From positions 1 through 64,000 of the forward strand of contig NZ_SNXO01000001.1 in the NCBI RefSeq assembly GCF_004362975.1: 64,000 nt of DNA, in the 5' to 3' direction. Both the position numbers and the translations under genes were made by a program. The notes below the pieces were generated by a model. It worked only from the letters and a program-made list of their open reading frames with translations, had not been told where the DNA came from and searched no databases. Source of the DNA: Aminicella lysinilytica (GTDB lineage: Bacteria; Bacillota; Clostridia; Peptostreptococcales; Anaerovoracaceae). Numbering within the stretch: the first letter of the stretch is position 1; each line of letters opens with the position of its first letter. Shown here piece after piece: positions 25,642 through 35,215 of this stretch.

Positions 25642-26595
25642 ATGGATATTTTCAAACATTGTTTTGAGAAATTAACTGACGAAGACATCAAGACTATGAA
25701 GGCGTATTTCGACGGCTATGACTACCGTGGCGCCGGATACACTTTTCTGGCCAATTATATATGGCGTACCAGCTATTGCCTTTGCTGGGAGAGGATAAGC
25801 GATTACCTGTCCATAGCGGGCGCTGACTGTATGACCAGGGAGCCCAAGGCTATCGTTTCCATGCCTCTGACCAGGGATGGCAATTATGACAAATCGAAGC
25901 TCAGGAAGGTGATCCTCGAGTCGAAGAAGCGTTTCGACGAGCGGGGCGTGGATTTTTCAATACATCTGATCCCGGGCCACATGGTCCATTTCCTGGAGGA
26001 GGCTTTTCCGGGTGAGATGGAGTTTACCCATGACAGGGACGCCGATGAGTATGTGTACGAAAAAGAAAAATTGATAAATTTGCCCGGCCGGGCTTTACAC
26101 AAGAAGAAGAATCATTTAAACTACTTCTTGAAGACCTATAAGTATGAGGCGCGGCCCATAACGGCGGACATGATTCCTCAGCTTATGGAGCTTGTGGATC
26201 AGATCCGTTCGGAGCGCAGCTACGGTGAGGAGGAGCTTGAGAGCCTTAACGCCGAGTTGGCAGCTATAACGGAAATGCTGAGATTCCTTGACGATCCGAG
26301 GGTGTACACCGTGGCCATACTCATCAATGGAAAAGTCGAAGCCTTTGCTATAGGCGAGAAACTCAGCGAAGACACGGCCGTAGAACATTTTGAGAAGGCC
26401 AACGACAACATCCGCGGCTTGTACCAGGCCATATGCAGTGAATTCTGCAAAGCGTTGCCTGAGGAAATGGTTTTCGTCAACCGTGAAGAGGACATGGGCC
26501 TTGAAAATCTGCGGCAGGCGAAGGAAGCGCTGAAACCTCATCACATGGAAGAAAAATTTAGTGGTTGCTTTTTGTATACAAGTAGTGTAGAATGA
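25642..26595 (+). CDS. DUF2156 (phosphatidylglycerol lysyltransferase C-terminal-like) protein
   Basis: A soluble protein of 317 residues built of two GNAT-like halves, matching the DUF2156 family that is related to the catalytic domain of MprF. There is no membrane part, so it is not a full lysyl-phosphatidylglycerol synthase. Recognisable segments are YTFLANYIWRTSYCLCWERI near the N-terminus, GRALHKKKNHLNYFLKTY in the middle and NREEDMGLENLRQAKEAL near the C-terminus. AAGGAGAAAATTT precedes the ATG. The substrate is unknown. Confidence 0.82.
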   Translation: MDIFKHCFEKLTDEDIKTMKAYFDGYDYRGAGYTFLANYIWRTSYCLCWERISDYLSIAGADCMTREPKAIVSMPLTRDGNYDKSKLRKVILESKKRFDERGVDFSIHLIPGHMVHFLEEAFPGEMEFTHDRDADEYVYEKEKLINLPGRALHKKKNHLNYFLKTYKYEARPITADMIPQLMELVDQIRSERSYGEEELESLNAELAAITEMLRFLDDPRVYTVAILINGKVEAFAIGEKLSEDTAVEHFEKANDNIRGLYQAICSEFCKALPEEMVFVNREEDMGLENLRQAKEALKPHHMEEKFSGCFLYTSSVE

Positions 26596-26630
26596 ATTGT
26601 GACAAGAAATTAACAATCTAAAGCGTTTGC

Positions 26631-26657
26631 TAATTAGCCATCATGGCTTGTTAATTA
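26631..26657. promoter_or_regulatory. palindrome upstream of thiolase
   Basis: TAATTA-GCCAT-C-ATGGC-TTGT-TAATTA forms a near-perfect inverted repeat ending just before the GGAGGT ribosome binding site of the thiolase gene. It may be an operator or a 5'-UTR hairpin that stabilises the mRNA. Confidence 0.4.
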
Positions 26658-26675
26658 TAAGGAGGTACAATAGAA

Positions 26676-27863
26676 ATGAAAGAAGTAGTAATCGTAGGTG
26701 CTGCTAGAACAGCAATCGGAACCTTTGGTGGTTCTCTTAAGAACGTTCCTGCCAGAACTCTTGGAGCTATCTGCATCAAGGAAGCTATTAAAAGAGCTGG
26801 TCTGAAACCAGAGCAGGTTGAAGAGGTCATCATGGGCGACGTACTGCAGGGTGGTCTTGGTCAGAATGTCGCAAGACAGATGTCATTAGACGCAGGTCTT
26901 CCTGTTGAAGTACCAGCGATGACAATAAATAAGGTTTGCGGCTCCGGACTGAGAGCAGTTGAACTGGCAGCACAGATCATCAAAGCCGGCGACGAGGATA
27001 TCATCGTTGCAGGTGGAGCAGAGAACATGTCAGCTACAGCATATTCAGTTCCTTCAGCTAGATGGGGACAGAGAATGTTCGACGGCAAGATGGTAGACAT
27101 GATGGTTAAGGATGGCCTTTGGGACGCATTCAATGATTATCACATGGGTATCACAGCTGAGAACGTTGCTGAGAAATGGGGACTGACCAGAGAAGAACTG
27201 GACGAGTTCTCAGTAAACTCACAGAAGAAGGCTGAAGCAGCAATCAAATCCGGACAGTTCAAGGACGAGATCGTTCCTGTAGAGATCCCTCAGAGGAAGG
27301 GTGATCCTATCATCTTCGATACAGACGAGCATCCTAAGTTCGGAACAACTATTGAGAAGGTTGCTAAACTGAAACCTGCTTTCAAGAAGGACGGCGGAGT
27401 TGTTACAGCAGCTAATGCTTCCGGAATCAACGATTCAGGCGCAGCAGTTGTAGTAATGTCAGCAGACAAAGCTAAAGAACTGGGACTTAAGCCACTGGTT
27501 AAGATCGTATCATACGCATCAGCTGGTGTTGATCCTAAGATCATGGGCGTTGGACCTGTTCCGGCTTCACAGAAGGCTCTTGCTAAGGCAGGACTGGAAG
27601 TTAAGGATATGGATCTTTATGAAGCAAATGAAGCTTTCGCAGCTCAGTCACTTGCAGTAGGCAAAGAGCTTGGATTTGATTCTGAGAAACTCAATGTCAA
27701 CGGCGGAGCTATCGCACTCGGACATCCTATCGGAGCATCCGGTTGCAGAATCCTGATTTCACTGATGTATGAAATGATGAAGAGACCTGATGCTAAGAAG
27801 GGTCTTGCAACTCTCTGCATCGGCGGCGGCATGGGAACAGCTGTAGTAGTTGAGAAGTGCTAA
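26676..27863 (+). CDS. thlA: acetyl-CoA C-acetyltransferase (thiolase)
   Basis: Condenses two acetyl-CoA to acetoacetyl-CoA, the entry to butyrate-type fermentation, or the reverse. The 395-residue protein has the nucleophilic cysteine in [12 protein letters not shown] (about residue 88), the active-site histidine in [10 protein letters not shown] and the second cysteine in CIGGGMG. Codon use is much more biased than in its neighbours (GCT, GTT, AGA and AAG dominate), as expected for a very highly expressed gene. GGAGGTACAATAGAA precedes the ATG and a strong terminator follows. No other butyrate genes are in the window. Confidence 0.95.
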   Translation: MKEVVIVGAARTAIGTFGGSLKNVPARTLGAICIKEAIKRAGLKPEQVEEVIMGDVLQGGLGQNVARQMSLDAGLPVEVPAMTINKVCGSGLRAVELAAQIIKAGDEDIIVAGGAENMSATAYSVPSARWGQRMFDGKMVDMMVKDGLWDAFNDYHMGITAENVAEKWGLTREELDEFSVNSQKKAEAAIKSGQFKDEIVPVEIPQRKGDPIIFDTDEHPKFGTTIEKVAKLKPAFKKDGGVVTAANASGINDSGAAVVVMSADKAKELGLKPLVKIVSYASAGVDPKIMGVGPVPASQKALAKAGLEVKDMDLYEANEAFAAQSLAVGKELGFDSEKLNVNGGAIALGHPIGASGCRILISLMYEMMKRPDAKKGLATLCIGGGMGTAVVVEKC

Positions 27864-27882
27864 ATTGAAAATTTGATTATCT

Positions 27883-27922
27883 GGAGGGGGCTGTCACGCA
27901 AGTGACAGCTTCCTTTTTTTTA
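27883..27922 (+). terminator. intrinsic terminator after thiolase
   Basis: GCTGTCAC and GTGACAGC form an 8-bp stem with a GCAA loop, extended by GGA/TCC, followed by nine T. Confidence 0.9.
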
Positions 27923-27933
27923 TTGGGCCGGCC

Positions 27934-27990
27934 GGCTGCGGCGGGTTTGCGCTTTGCCGGGCTGCGGGTTTGCGCTTTGCCGGGCTGCGG
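27934..27990. repeat. short GC-rich tandem repeat
   Basis: Two adjacent copies of a ~23-bp unit containing GCGGGTTTGCGCTTTGCCGG lie between the thiolase terminator and the second MITE-like element. Confidence 0.6.
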
Positions 27991-27995
27991 CCGAA

Positions 27996-28270
27996 GTGTT
28001 TTATGATAAATCGACCTTTTTCTGTTCAAAAAACAGAAGTCTAGCAAATTCGGCCGGAATCCTGGCCAGTATGCATATTTATACTACTTTATGCGGCCAG
28101 TGGAATCACCAGCGCCGGTTTGGCTCACCAGATTATCACTGCTATTAGATTTGGGTTAATCTAAGCGTGCCGATTCCTGTACTTCAGTTCAGATATTTCT
28201 TCAAACATCTGTAGAATCTAGTACGCATTCGTATTTTTGAATCCGTTTATCGCGATTTATCATAAAACAC
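27996..28270. mobile_element. MITE-like element, copy 2
   Basis: The ends are 18-bp perfect inverted repeats: GTGTTTTATGATAAATCG at 27996-28013 and its reverse complement at 28253-28270. They match the ends of the element at 12354-12607. The interior differs but holds several hairpins, for example CTGTT/AACAG near 28023, TGGCC/GGCCA around 28063-28100 and TTAGATT/AATCTAA near 28145-28163. No coding sequence is supported. Confidence 0.72.
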
Positions 28271-28571
28271 ATCTTTAAAGAATTGGCGGCAATCGGCGAT
28301 TTTCATCTTCTCTTGTATAAGTATCTATATCATGAATAATCAGGAGACCAGTGTACGGTTTTTGGCCATTCCAATTTCAATATGCATTTTAGGACTACTC
28401 ATTAGGAAGAAGAGCACCGGTATAGTGGGCGGCAGGTTGAGCAAAAGTGCACCGACGTCGATGCTGCCAGGCCAGGCTCTTGCGGCCGCCGGCCCATAGA
28501 AAGCAAAGAAATAAGCCGGCCGCGGAAGGCGGCCGACCTGTGAATGTATCCGGAAGTGTATAGGATTGTCT
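28271..28571. other. intergenic stretch, no confident feature
   Basis: A minus-strand reading frame here has a hydrophobic stretch that might be a decayed gene fragment, but there is no ribosome binding site or recognisable domain. GC-rich inverted words (GCCGGCC) occur around 28480-28530. Confidence 0.3.
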
Positions 28572-28640
28572 GGATCCAAGCATTGACATGGATCTAGGCT
28601 ATTGACATGAATCCAAGCTATTGACATGGATCCAGGCATC
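28572..28640. repeat. four tandem ~19-bp repeats
   Basis: Units begin at 28572, 28590, 28609 and 28628 and follow GGATCCAAGCTATTGACAT with single-base variants. The array sits just beyond the stop codon of the large secreted protein on the minus strand. Confidence 0.8.
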
Positions 28641-28679
28641 GGAAATCGTGGAATTGATTACGATTCCCGAAGCTGGTTA

Positions 28680-31142
28680 TCAGGATTTTTTAACTGTGAT
28701 TGTTACTGTGACTGTGTCCTTGTTTCCACTGGCATTGGTCAATTCATAGGCGTAATCGCCTGTGGTCTTATTCAGAGAACCCTTGTCTGCCTTTACGTCA
28801 GTGATAGTGTAACCGTCGGTAGGCTCAACATTGAACTGAAGAGTTGTGAAGGCTTTATATTCTACAATTGCGCTGACTGCGCAGTTGTCGCCGTTCTCAT
28901 CTACTGCCTTGAAAGTTACCGGAGTCTGGTCGTAGAACTGTGTAGTTGTAACAACTCCGTCATCTGTTGAACCAGTCTTGTCAACTGCTGCTGACTTGAT
29001 AGTAACGTTGGAACCTACCGTTCCCTTGATGTCCTGTGTTCCGTAAACATATACAGTTACAGGATAATCGGAAGTGAGGGTGCTTCCTGCTTCAACACTT
29101 AAGTTGTTGATATAGCAGGCCTTGGCCTGTCCGTTAGTTCCGTCAGCAAGATCGATCTTCCATGTGGAATTATTGGAAAGCTTTACGTTTACAGGGTTGT
29201 TTACCTGTTCGTTAGCTACGTTGTACTGAGCTCCGATTTTCTTATAATCTGTAAGGGTACCCTTGCGATAGTCGCCTGTAGTGCATGCATTCAGAGTAGT
29301 TCCGTTTGCCATACGCTTGCCGGCTGCTGTCAGATGGTATCCATAAGATGATGAGATAGTACCTGTCAGTTTAGCATTGTTGATATTTACGTTTAGACTT
29401 TCTGTCTTGTTGTAGATATTGTTCCAGATGTTTCCTGTGTAAGTTCCGTTCTTGATAGAAGCATTGCTGGCTTTGATAGCGGCTTTGCCGTATGTAGCGC
29501 TGTCGCCTGTGTCACTTGTCTTGTAAGAAGTAACGCCCGGGTTGCCTGCATCGTCAGACTCAACCAGTTCTACCAGAGTGCCGCCCCACTTGTGGGAAGT
29601 TCCCAGCTTGACCTTTGCGTTATCAAGTACTACATTAGTATAACCTGCGTTAGCAGCTCCGGATTTGATCTGAACTGCTGTGTCAGCTGCGCTTACCGTA
29701 GAATCCTTGATGGAAATTGTTCCGCCTGCATTCTGCTGTGTCATGACTGCTATACGCCCCGACTTGATAGTCGAATTAGTATAGTAAGCAGATGATGTGC
29801 TTGATGCCATGATCTGTGCATAGTCCGGGCTGTAGAATTTAACATTTGTGAACTTGTCATGTACGCCTGAATCAGCGTAAGCAACATAGCCCGAACCCTT
29901 CATAGTGAAGCCGTACTTTGTGCCATTGACAGTCTTAGTTGCAGTGTATGTTTTGCCCTTCTTAGCCTTTTCAACAGAACCGATGCCTGCCGTTACGCCG
30001 GACACGTTCAAAGCATACTGATTGTTATTGTTAGCATAACTTGTGCCGGAATCCGTTGAAAGTGCGCCCCAGCCTGAGGATACGATCATGGAATCCTTGT
30101 ATATTCCCTGAGCACTTCCAAGGATGTTAGTAGCTCTTACTGTCCCCTCGAGGCCCAGTGCGAACGGTGTGCGCTTCATCATTGGAACTACCAGTGCGTT
30201 GTACTGAGCATTGGTATCGCCTGTTTCCTCTGCATAGATGACAGAGTTCTTGATGTTCAGGATGCCGTTACCCTTAGCGGCCGCTGCAGTCCTGATGACG
30301 CCCTTGGTGTGCACATAAGTCTGGTTGATGTTGACAGTACTTGTGGCTTTGGTGTCTTTCCCGGAAGTCTGAGCCAGTATAGCTACGCCCTCGCCCTGGA
30401 AATCATTAGCGCCGTCGCCGTTGAAGTACATCTTCATCTTGTCGATGTTGAAGGTGGTGTTCTTGCTTGCTGCATCAACGATGATGCCGTTGAAGAATCC
30501 GCCCTTGGAAGTAAGAGAACCGTTTTTGATAGTACTCTTGCTGTAGGTTGCTTTCTTCAGAAGACTCTTGATGGTCTCGGCTGCATCGATAGCTCCGTCC
30601 TTGATCTTCAGAGCTGAACGGTATGTGTACTGTGAAGTATTGCCGCCCATGTTGCCGAATTTAGCCGGCTCTGTATATGTGTCTGCGCCCGATGTGGCCG
30701 CAAAGCTATATGTGCCTGACTTGAACTTGGTCTTGTTGTTCTTGGCTCTGATGATGTCGTACTGCGCGCCCTTGACTACCAAAGTCATAACGCCCTTGCT
30801 GGCCTTGACCGTATAAGTCTTCTTTGTGTTCTTCACATCGCACAAAGTAACGCTTACGATGTTAGATGATGCCGATGGGGAGTTGATGGTGTCATCCGAA
30901 GTGGCCTTAGTTGCTACATAATTACTCCCTGTTTTGTAGCTGACGATGCGTACGGTCTTGCCCTTTAATTTAGCGGGGATCTTTGGCTGTGCCACCGAAG
31001 AAGATGCATAAGATGCTACTGATGTATTGCCCGTCGCTGCCAGTGTATAGCTGATCCCCGGCATACCGAAGCCGATGATCACTGCCAGCGTTAGAAGAAC
31101 GATCAGAACTTTCTTACTCATAAGCTTAAAATTCTTACTCAT
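28680..31142 (-). CDS. large secreted beta-helix/repeat-rich surface protein
   Basis: An 820-residue exported protein with an N-terminal signal sequence (KVLIVLLTLAVIIGFGMPG) and a long body rich in Asn, Thr, Gly, Lys and Ser. Recurrent stretches such as INQTYVHTKGVIRT, INNAKLTGTISSS and IKDSTVSAADTAVQI suggest a right-handed parallel beta-helix like those of adhesins or polysaccharide-active proteins. The last ~90 residues look like an Ig-like or GLEYA-type beta domain. No sortase motif or S-layer repeats are visible, so the mode of attachment is unknown. GAGGAGA lies 9 nt before the first ATG; ATGAGTAAGAA is repeated seven codons later, offering a second start. Confidence 0.7.
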   Translation of the reverse strand: MSKNFKLMSKKVLIVLLTLAVIIGFGMPGISYTLAATGNTSVASYASSSVAQPKIPAKLKGKTVRIVSYKTGSNYVATKATSDDTINSPSASSNIVSVTLCDVKNTKKTYTVKASKGVMTLVVKGAQYDIIRAKNNKTKFKSGTYSFAATSGADTYTEPAKFGNMGGNTSQYTYRSALKIKDGAIDAAETIKSLLKKATYSKSTIKNGSLTSKGGFFNGIIVDAASKNTTFNIDKMKMYFNGDGANDFQGEGVAILAQTSGKDTKATSTVNINQTYVHTKGVIRTAAAAKGNGILNIKNSVIYAEETGDTNAQYNALVVPMMKRTPFALGLEGTVRATNILGSAQGIYKDSMIVSSGWGALSTDSGTSYANNNNQYALNVSGVTAGIGSVEKAKKGKTYTATKTVNGTKYGFTMKGSGYVAYADSGVHDKFTNVKFYSPDYAQIMASSTSSAYYTNSTIKSGRIAVMTQQNAGGTISIKDSTVSAADTAVQIKSGAANAGYTNVVLDNAKVKLGTSHKWGGTLVELVESDDAGNPGVTSYKTSDTGDSATYGKAAIKASNASIKNGTYTGNIWNNIYNKTESLNVNINNAKLTGTISSSYGYHLTAAGKRMANGTTLNACTTGDYRKGTLTDYKKIGAQYNVANEQVNNPVNVKLSNNSTWKIDLADGTNGQAKACYINNLSVEAGSTLTSDYPVTVYVYGTQDIKGTVGSNVTIKSAAVDKTGSTDDGVVTTTQFYDQTPVTFKAVDENGDNCAVSAIVEYKAFTTLQFNVEPTDGYTITDVKADKGSLNKTTGDYAYELTNASGNKDTVTVTITVKKS

Positions 31143-31405
31143 TATCTTGATTCTCCTCTCATAATAACTGTCCCGTTCTTCTTAATTACTTATTCACCTC
31201 CGCTTTCAGAATATTCGCATGATACATTACTATTTAAATATAGTACTTATGATTCCCAGAGTACAATTACTTATTTGAGATAGCATTTATAACGAGAAAA
31301 GCATAAACGGGCAATCAAGCCGTTTGCGGGGCGCCGCCTTTCACCGGACTGTAAATTTCCTCCGAAACTTGTACCAGACCGCCGTTAGTGGTATACTGAA
31401 TTATT
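31143..31405. other. divergent promoter region
   Basis: It separates the surface-protein and cca genes. AT-rich words such as TATTTAAATATAG (about 31234-31246) could hold the minus-strand promoter, and GTGGTATACTGAATT lies just before the cca start. No operator is clear. The cca ATG lacks an obvious ribosome binding site. Confidence 0.35.
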
Positions 31406-32557
31406 ATGAAAATACGAATGCCTGAATATGTAAAGAGAATAATAAGGACCCTGGAAGACAGGGGATATGAGGCTTATATTGTCGGCGGATGCGTCCGCGA
31501 TGGCATGCTGGGCCGCCAGCCGGAGGACTGGGATGTATGTACATCGGCTACTCCCGAAGAGATCAAAGAGTCCTTCAGCGATGTGAAGACCGTGGATACG
31601 GGTATCCGCCACGGCACTGTTACGGTGGTCATAGATCACGAGCCTGTGGAGGTCACGACTTTCCGTACAGACGGTAAATACTCTGACGGCAGGCATCCTG
31701 ACAAGGTCCAGTTCACAAAGGATCTTACGGGGGATCTTGCCCGCCGGGATTTCACTATGAATGCCATGGCCTACGGGCCTGAAGGCGTTATAGACCCCTT
31801 CGGGGGTCTGGCCGATCTGACCAACGGCGTCATTCGCTGCGTTGGCGATCCGGTCAAGCGCTTCCAGGAAGACGCCCTGCGCATTTTGCGGGCCGTAAGA
31901 TTCGCGTCAGTCTTGGGCTTTGAGATAGAAAAATCAACAGAAGCCGCCATAAGCAGGTTCGCCGGCATAGTAAGATACGTTTCCACGGAGCGCATAAATA
32001 CGGAATTTTCCAAGCTCATACTTGGCAAAAACGCCGGTAAGATCCTAACCAGATATCGCGAAGAGATCATGGAGGCTACGGGACCGGAGTTGCCCCTGCC
32101 GACAATGCTCGGCAAGATAGACCTGCTTCCGGCGGAGCTGCCTGTGCGTCTCGTTTTGTTGTACCCTGCCAACCTGAAGGATTGCCTGAAAGGCCTGAAG
32201 TATGACAATGCCACCATCAAAAAGGCTGCGGCCATCGACGCCCTTGCGGGGGAGCCGTTGCCCTTCGACGAAGTGTCCATGAAGAAACTTTTGCGCAAAG
32301 ATGGGCCTGAGGCGGTTCGCGGCAGTCTGGAGATTTGCCGGACTTTTGACGTTGACACCAGCGATGCCAAGGCGATGCTGGCGGATATACTGGATTCGGG
32401 CCAGTGTTACAGCCTGGATCAGCTGGCTGTGACCGGGGCCGATCTGAATATGGCACCAGGGCCGGAGGTGGGCCAGGTGCTGAACGGTTTGCTGGATGCG
32501 GTCATCGAGGGTCGCGTCGAGAATGATAAAGAGAAATTGCTGAAAGAGGTGCGCTGA
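31406..32557 (+). CDS. cca: CCA tRNA nucleotidyltransferase
   Basis: A class II nucleotidyltransferase of 383 residues that adds or repairs the 3' CCA of tRNAs. It has the GG motif and DXD metal site (YIVGGCVRDGMLG, then EDWDVCTSA), HGTVTVV, the LARRDFTMNAMA segment and the RILRAVRFAS template motif. An HD domain is not evident, so it is the short form. It overlaps the following LCP gene by 1 nt (TGATG arrangement), so the two are co-translated. No Shine-Dalgarno sequence is visible; TATACT lies only 16 nt upstream of the ATG. Confidence 0.93.
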   Translation: MKIRMPEYVKRIIRTLEDRGYEAYIVGGCVRDGMLGRQPEDWDVCTSATPEEIKESFSDVKTVDTGIRHGTVTVVIDHEPVEVTTFRTDGKYSDGRHPDKVQFTKDLTGDLARRDFTMNAMAYGPEGVIDPFGGLADLTNGVIRCVGDPVKRFQEDALRILRAVRFASVLGFEIEKSTEAAISRFAGIVRYVSTERINTEFSKLILGKNAGKILTRYREEIMEATGPELPLPTMLGKIDLLPAELPVRLVLLYPANLKDCLKGLKYDNATIKKAAAIDALAGEPLPFDEVSMKKLLRKDGPEAVRGSLEICRTFDVDTSDAKAMLADILDSGQCYSLDQLAVTGADLNMAPGPEVGQVLNGLLDAVIEGRVENDKEKLLKEVR

Positions 32558-33861
32558 TGAGCAGAAGAACTGTAGACTTGGGCGAGGACGTCCATTACAG
32601 CCCAGAGGTAATACGCAAATACGAGGATCCTGAGTTTGCCAAGGCGTCGGAGAAATACGAGCGGGAGGCCAGAAGGCGCAAAAACCACGGCGGCAAGCAC
32701 AGTCGCAAGCCTGAGAAGAGTTTCAGGTCTGACGACAGTCGCAGGGCCAGCCGCAGCACCCGCAACAACGGCGGATACGGCGGAGGCTCGAGCAATAGCG
32801 GACATCATGGCAATAGCGGCCACGGCAGCGGTTCAGGTACCCGCACCAGATGGAATCCGGGCAAATTTATCAGGAATCTTATCATAATCCTGGCAATACT
32901 TTTTATTGCCTTCTGCGGATACTTCCTGTATATGACATCGCATTTGGATAAGGCGGATACCAGCGATTCGAATTTCGCTATCAACAGCCAGGTGGCCAGT
33001 GATCTGAAGGGCTACAGGAATATCGCAATTCTGGGAGTCGACGCCAGGGCCAATGAGGGCTACGATGGTTCCAGAACCGATGCAATAATAATAATGAGCA
33101 TTAAGAAATCTAACGGAGATATTAAGCTGATTTCAGTCATGAGGGATTCTTACTTGAAGATGAATGAGAACGGCACTCTGACTCTGGATAAGATAACTCA
33201 CGCTCACGCTTACGGTGGCGGCACTGATACCTGCGCAGCTCTTAACCGCAGTCTGGATCTGAATATCAGCGAATTCGTGATTTTCAACTGGAAGGCAGTG
33301 GCCGATACGGTTGATGCCTTGGGCGGCATAACTGTAGATGTGAAGCAGGATGAAATCAGCGACCTGAATCAATATGGAAAAGAAACTGCAAGGAATGTCG
33401 GTGGCACCTATACTAAGATCACTACTACTGGCAAGCAGACTATAGACGGTGTTCAGGCTGCTACTTACTGCAGAATCAGAAAAACCTCCGGCGGCGACTC
33501 GGGTCGTGCCAACAGGTATAAGAAGGTTATGTCTGCAGTTATGAAGAAGGCTATCACTTCACCGCTGAAGTTGAATACTCTGGCTAAGGAAGTCCTGCCT
33601 GAGATCCGCACGAATATGTCGCAGGCTCAGTTGCTTACGGCTGTCCTCAGGGCGCCGGGCTATGATATCAAGAAGAATATCAGCTGGCCGAAGAGTTATT
33701 ACGGCGGACTGGTGGGCGGCGTCTGGTACGCGGTACCGACGACTCTGAGCAGTAACGTTCAGTGGCTCCACGCCAAGGCCTTCGCGCAGACGAATTACAC
33801 GCCAACGACCACCTGCCTGAATATCAGTAACGAGATAATCAGTAGCACCGGAATACAGTGA
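32557..33861 (+). CDS. LytR-CpsA-Psr (LCP) family protein with long basic N-terminus
   Basis: A second cell-wall polymer ligase, 434 residues. The first ~105 residues are cytoplasmic, strongly basic and low in complexity (RRKNHGGKHSRK, then a Gly/Ser/Asn run), followed by one membrane helix (about residues 108-130) and the extracellular LCP domain with GVDARANEGYDGSRTDAIII, SVMRDSYLKM and RIRKTSGGDSGRANRYKK. The domain is preserved, so activity is likely. It differs from the LCP protein at 4934-6085, which has several N-terminal helices and a short head. The start overlaps the cca stop codon. Confidence 0.88.
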   Translation: MSRRTVDLGEDVHYSPEVIRKYEDPEFAKASEKYEREARRRKNHGGKHSRKPEKSFRSDDSRRASRSTRNNGGYGGGSSNSGHHGNSGHGSGSGTRTRWNPGKFIRNLIIILAILFIAFCGYFLYMTSHLDKADTSDSNFAINSQVASDLKGYRNIAILGVDARANEGYDGSRTDAIIIMSIKKSNGDIKLISVMRDSYLKMNENGTLTLDKITHAHAYGGGTDTCAALNRSLDLNISEFVIFNWKAVADTVDALGGITVDVKQDEISDLNQYGKETARNVGGTYTKITTTGKQTIDGVQAATYCRIRKTSGGDSGRANRYKKVMSAVMKKAITSPLKLNTLAKEVLPEIRTNMSQAQLLTAVLRAPGYDIKKNISWPKSYYGGLVGGVWYAVPTTLSSNVQWLHAKAFAQTNYTPTTTCLNISNEIISSTGIQ

Positions 33862-33877
33862 CCGCGCCGTCCCTGCA

Positions 33878-35215
33878 TCACTCTACTTTGGTATTAAGCA
33901 GGACGCTGACGATGAATACGTGGTCGGCGGTCTGCCAGGTGCAGTTGCCATGATAACGCTCGGCTACGGACTGGATGCTGGATATGCCGAAACCGTGGAG
34001 ATCCTTCTCGTTTTCCTTTGTGCTCATGAGAGTGCCATCAGCAGAACGATTCAGTTCACCGTCATAACTGTTTTCCACACGGAGTATCAGTTTGTCGTCG
34101 ATAGGAAAGCAGAAGAGATGGATGAACCGCTTCTCGCCGGCGGGAGTTTTCACGACAGCTTCAACGGCATTCTGCAGGCAGTTGCCCAGCATTATACAGA
34201 TGTGGAGAGTATTGATGCCAAGGTTTTTCGGGAAGAGAAATTCGCATTTGAAGTCTATGTTTTCCTGGCTGCAGCGATTGGCGCAATCGGCAATTACAGC
34301 GTCGATCTCGTGGACCTTGCTCCATACGGGCAGGGACTCAGGCAACTCGGAGGCCATGTTATCGATGAAGGCCGACAGACCATCGTAGTCGCGGCTTTCC
34401 GACAGGCCTTTCAGGGCGTTGACAATGTGACGCCTGTTGTGATTGTGCTCTCTGATGCTGCGGACATTATCCACCAGCATATCGTAATACTTGCCGGACA
34501 GAACCAGCTGTTCCTTTGTGACAAGAGCCTCCGACTCGGACACCAGCTTATCACCAAGGATCGTAAGGGAACTGAAAGCCAGAATATAGCCGCTGACCTC
34601 CAACGCCATCATGGTGAAATTCCGGAAGAGTATCCATACATCAGGAAGCGACCAGGGCTGCCAGGCGTCCGTGAAGAAGACGATGGCGACGAAATTGCAC
34701 AGGGAAAAGACCACCAGGTTGCTGATGTTTTCCATGTAAACCGACAGGCATTTCAATATGACCGGTCGAAGCTCCAGAGCGAAGGCCACCATGAAGAAGG
34801 AAACCGTGATCAGATAGCAGGTGAGAAACAGCTGAGATGCCTGATAGTCGTTTATGCGACCGCCGAAGATGGCGGTGACTGTCCTGGACAGAACCAGAAT
34901 TATGTACAGGGTGTTATTAATGAAGATAGCTGTGAAAACAGCCTGACGCCTGGGAACCTGCTCGAACAGGTAGAAATACGCTGCAATGCTGAAGAGACCG
35001 TAAACCAGGATCAGCAGTCCGTGGATCACCACGTTAAGGCCCGGGGCCAGGTAATATTCGCAGGCGCCCATGGCCGCCGCAACAGCTGACCAGACGCCGA
35101 CACACTGGTACCACCTGCGTTCAGTCGGATACAGAGTGTGCACCATAAGAATCCCCATGGCCAGATACATGACCTGAGGTATATACATTGAAAATCCGTG
35201 GAGCTGCCAGATCAT
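33878..35215 (-). CDS. AgrC-like sensor histidine kinase (GHKL ATPase)
   Basis: A membrane sensor kinase of 445 residues. About six or seven helices fill the first ~210 residues, followed by a linker, the phospho-acceptor region REHNHNRRHIVNALKGL and a C-terminal ATPase domain with N, G1 and G2-like boxes (MLGNCLQNAVEAV, RVENSYDG, HGFGISSIQSV). This matches the HPK10/AgrC type used for peptide sensing. It is coupled to the LytTR regulator upstream by an ATGA overlap. No peptide precursor gene was found nearby, so the signal is unknown. Confidence 0.87.
   Translation of the reverse strand: MIWQLHGFSMYIPQVMYLAMGILMVHTLYPTERRWYQCVGVWSAVAAAMGACEYYLAPGLNVVIHGLLILVYGLFSIAAYFYLFEQVPRRQAVFTAIFINNTLYIILVLSRTVTAIFGGRINDYQASQLFLTCYLITVSFFMVAFALELRPVILKCLSVYMENISNLVVFSLCNFVAIVFFTDAWQPWSLPDVWILFRNFTMMALEVSGYILAFSSLTILGDKLVSESEALVTKEQLVLSGKYYDMLVDNVRSIREHNHNRRHIVNALKGLSESRDYDGLSAFIDNMASELPESLPVWSKVHEIDAVIADCANRCSQENIDFKCEFLFPKNLGINTLHICIMLGNCLQNAVEAVVKTPAGEKRFIHLFCFPIDDKLILRVENSYDGELNRSADGTLMSTKENEKDLHGFGISSIQSVAERYHGNCTWQTADHVFIVSVLLNTKVE

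Noticed and set aside
28340-28639. 99-codon minus-strand frame
   Set aside because: It runs into the tandem 19-bp repeats, has no ribosome binding site and no recognisable domain; at most a decayed fragment.
33920-35089. 389-codon plus-strand frame opposite the histidine kinase
   Set aside because: Antisense shadow; the kinase on the other strand has membrane helices and GHKL motifs.
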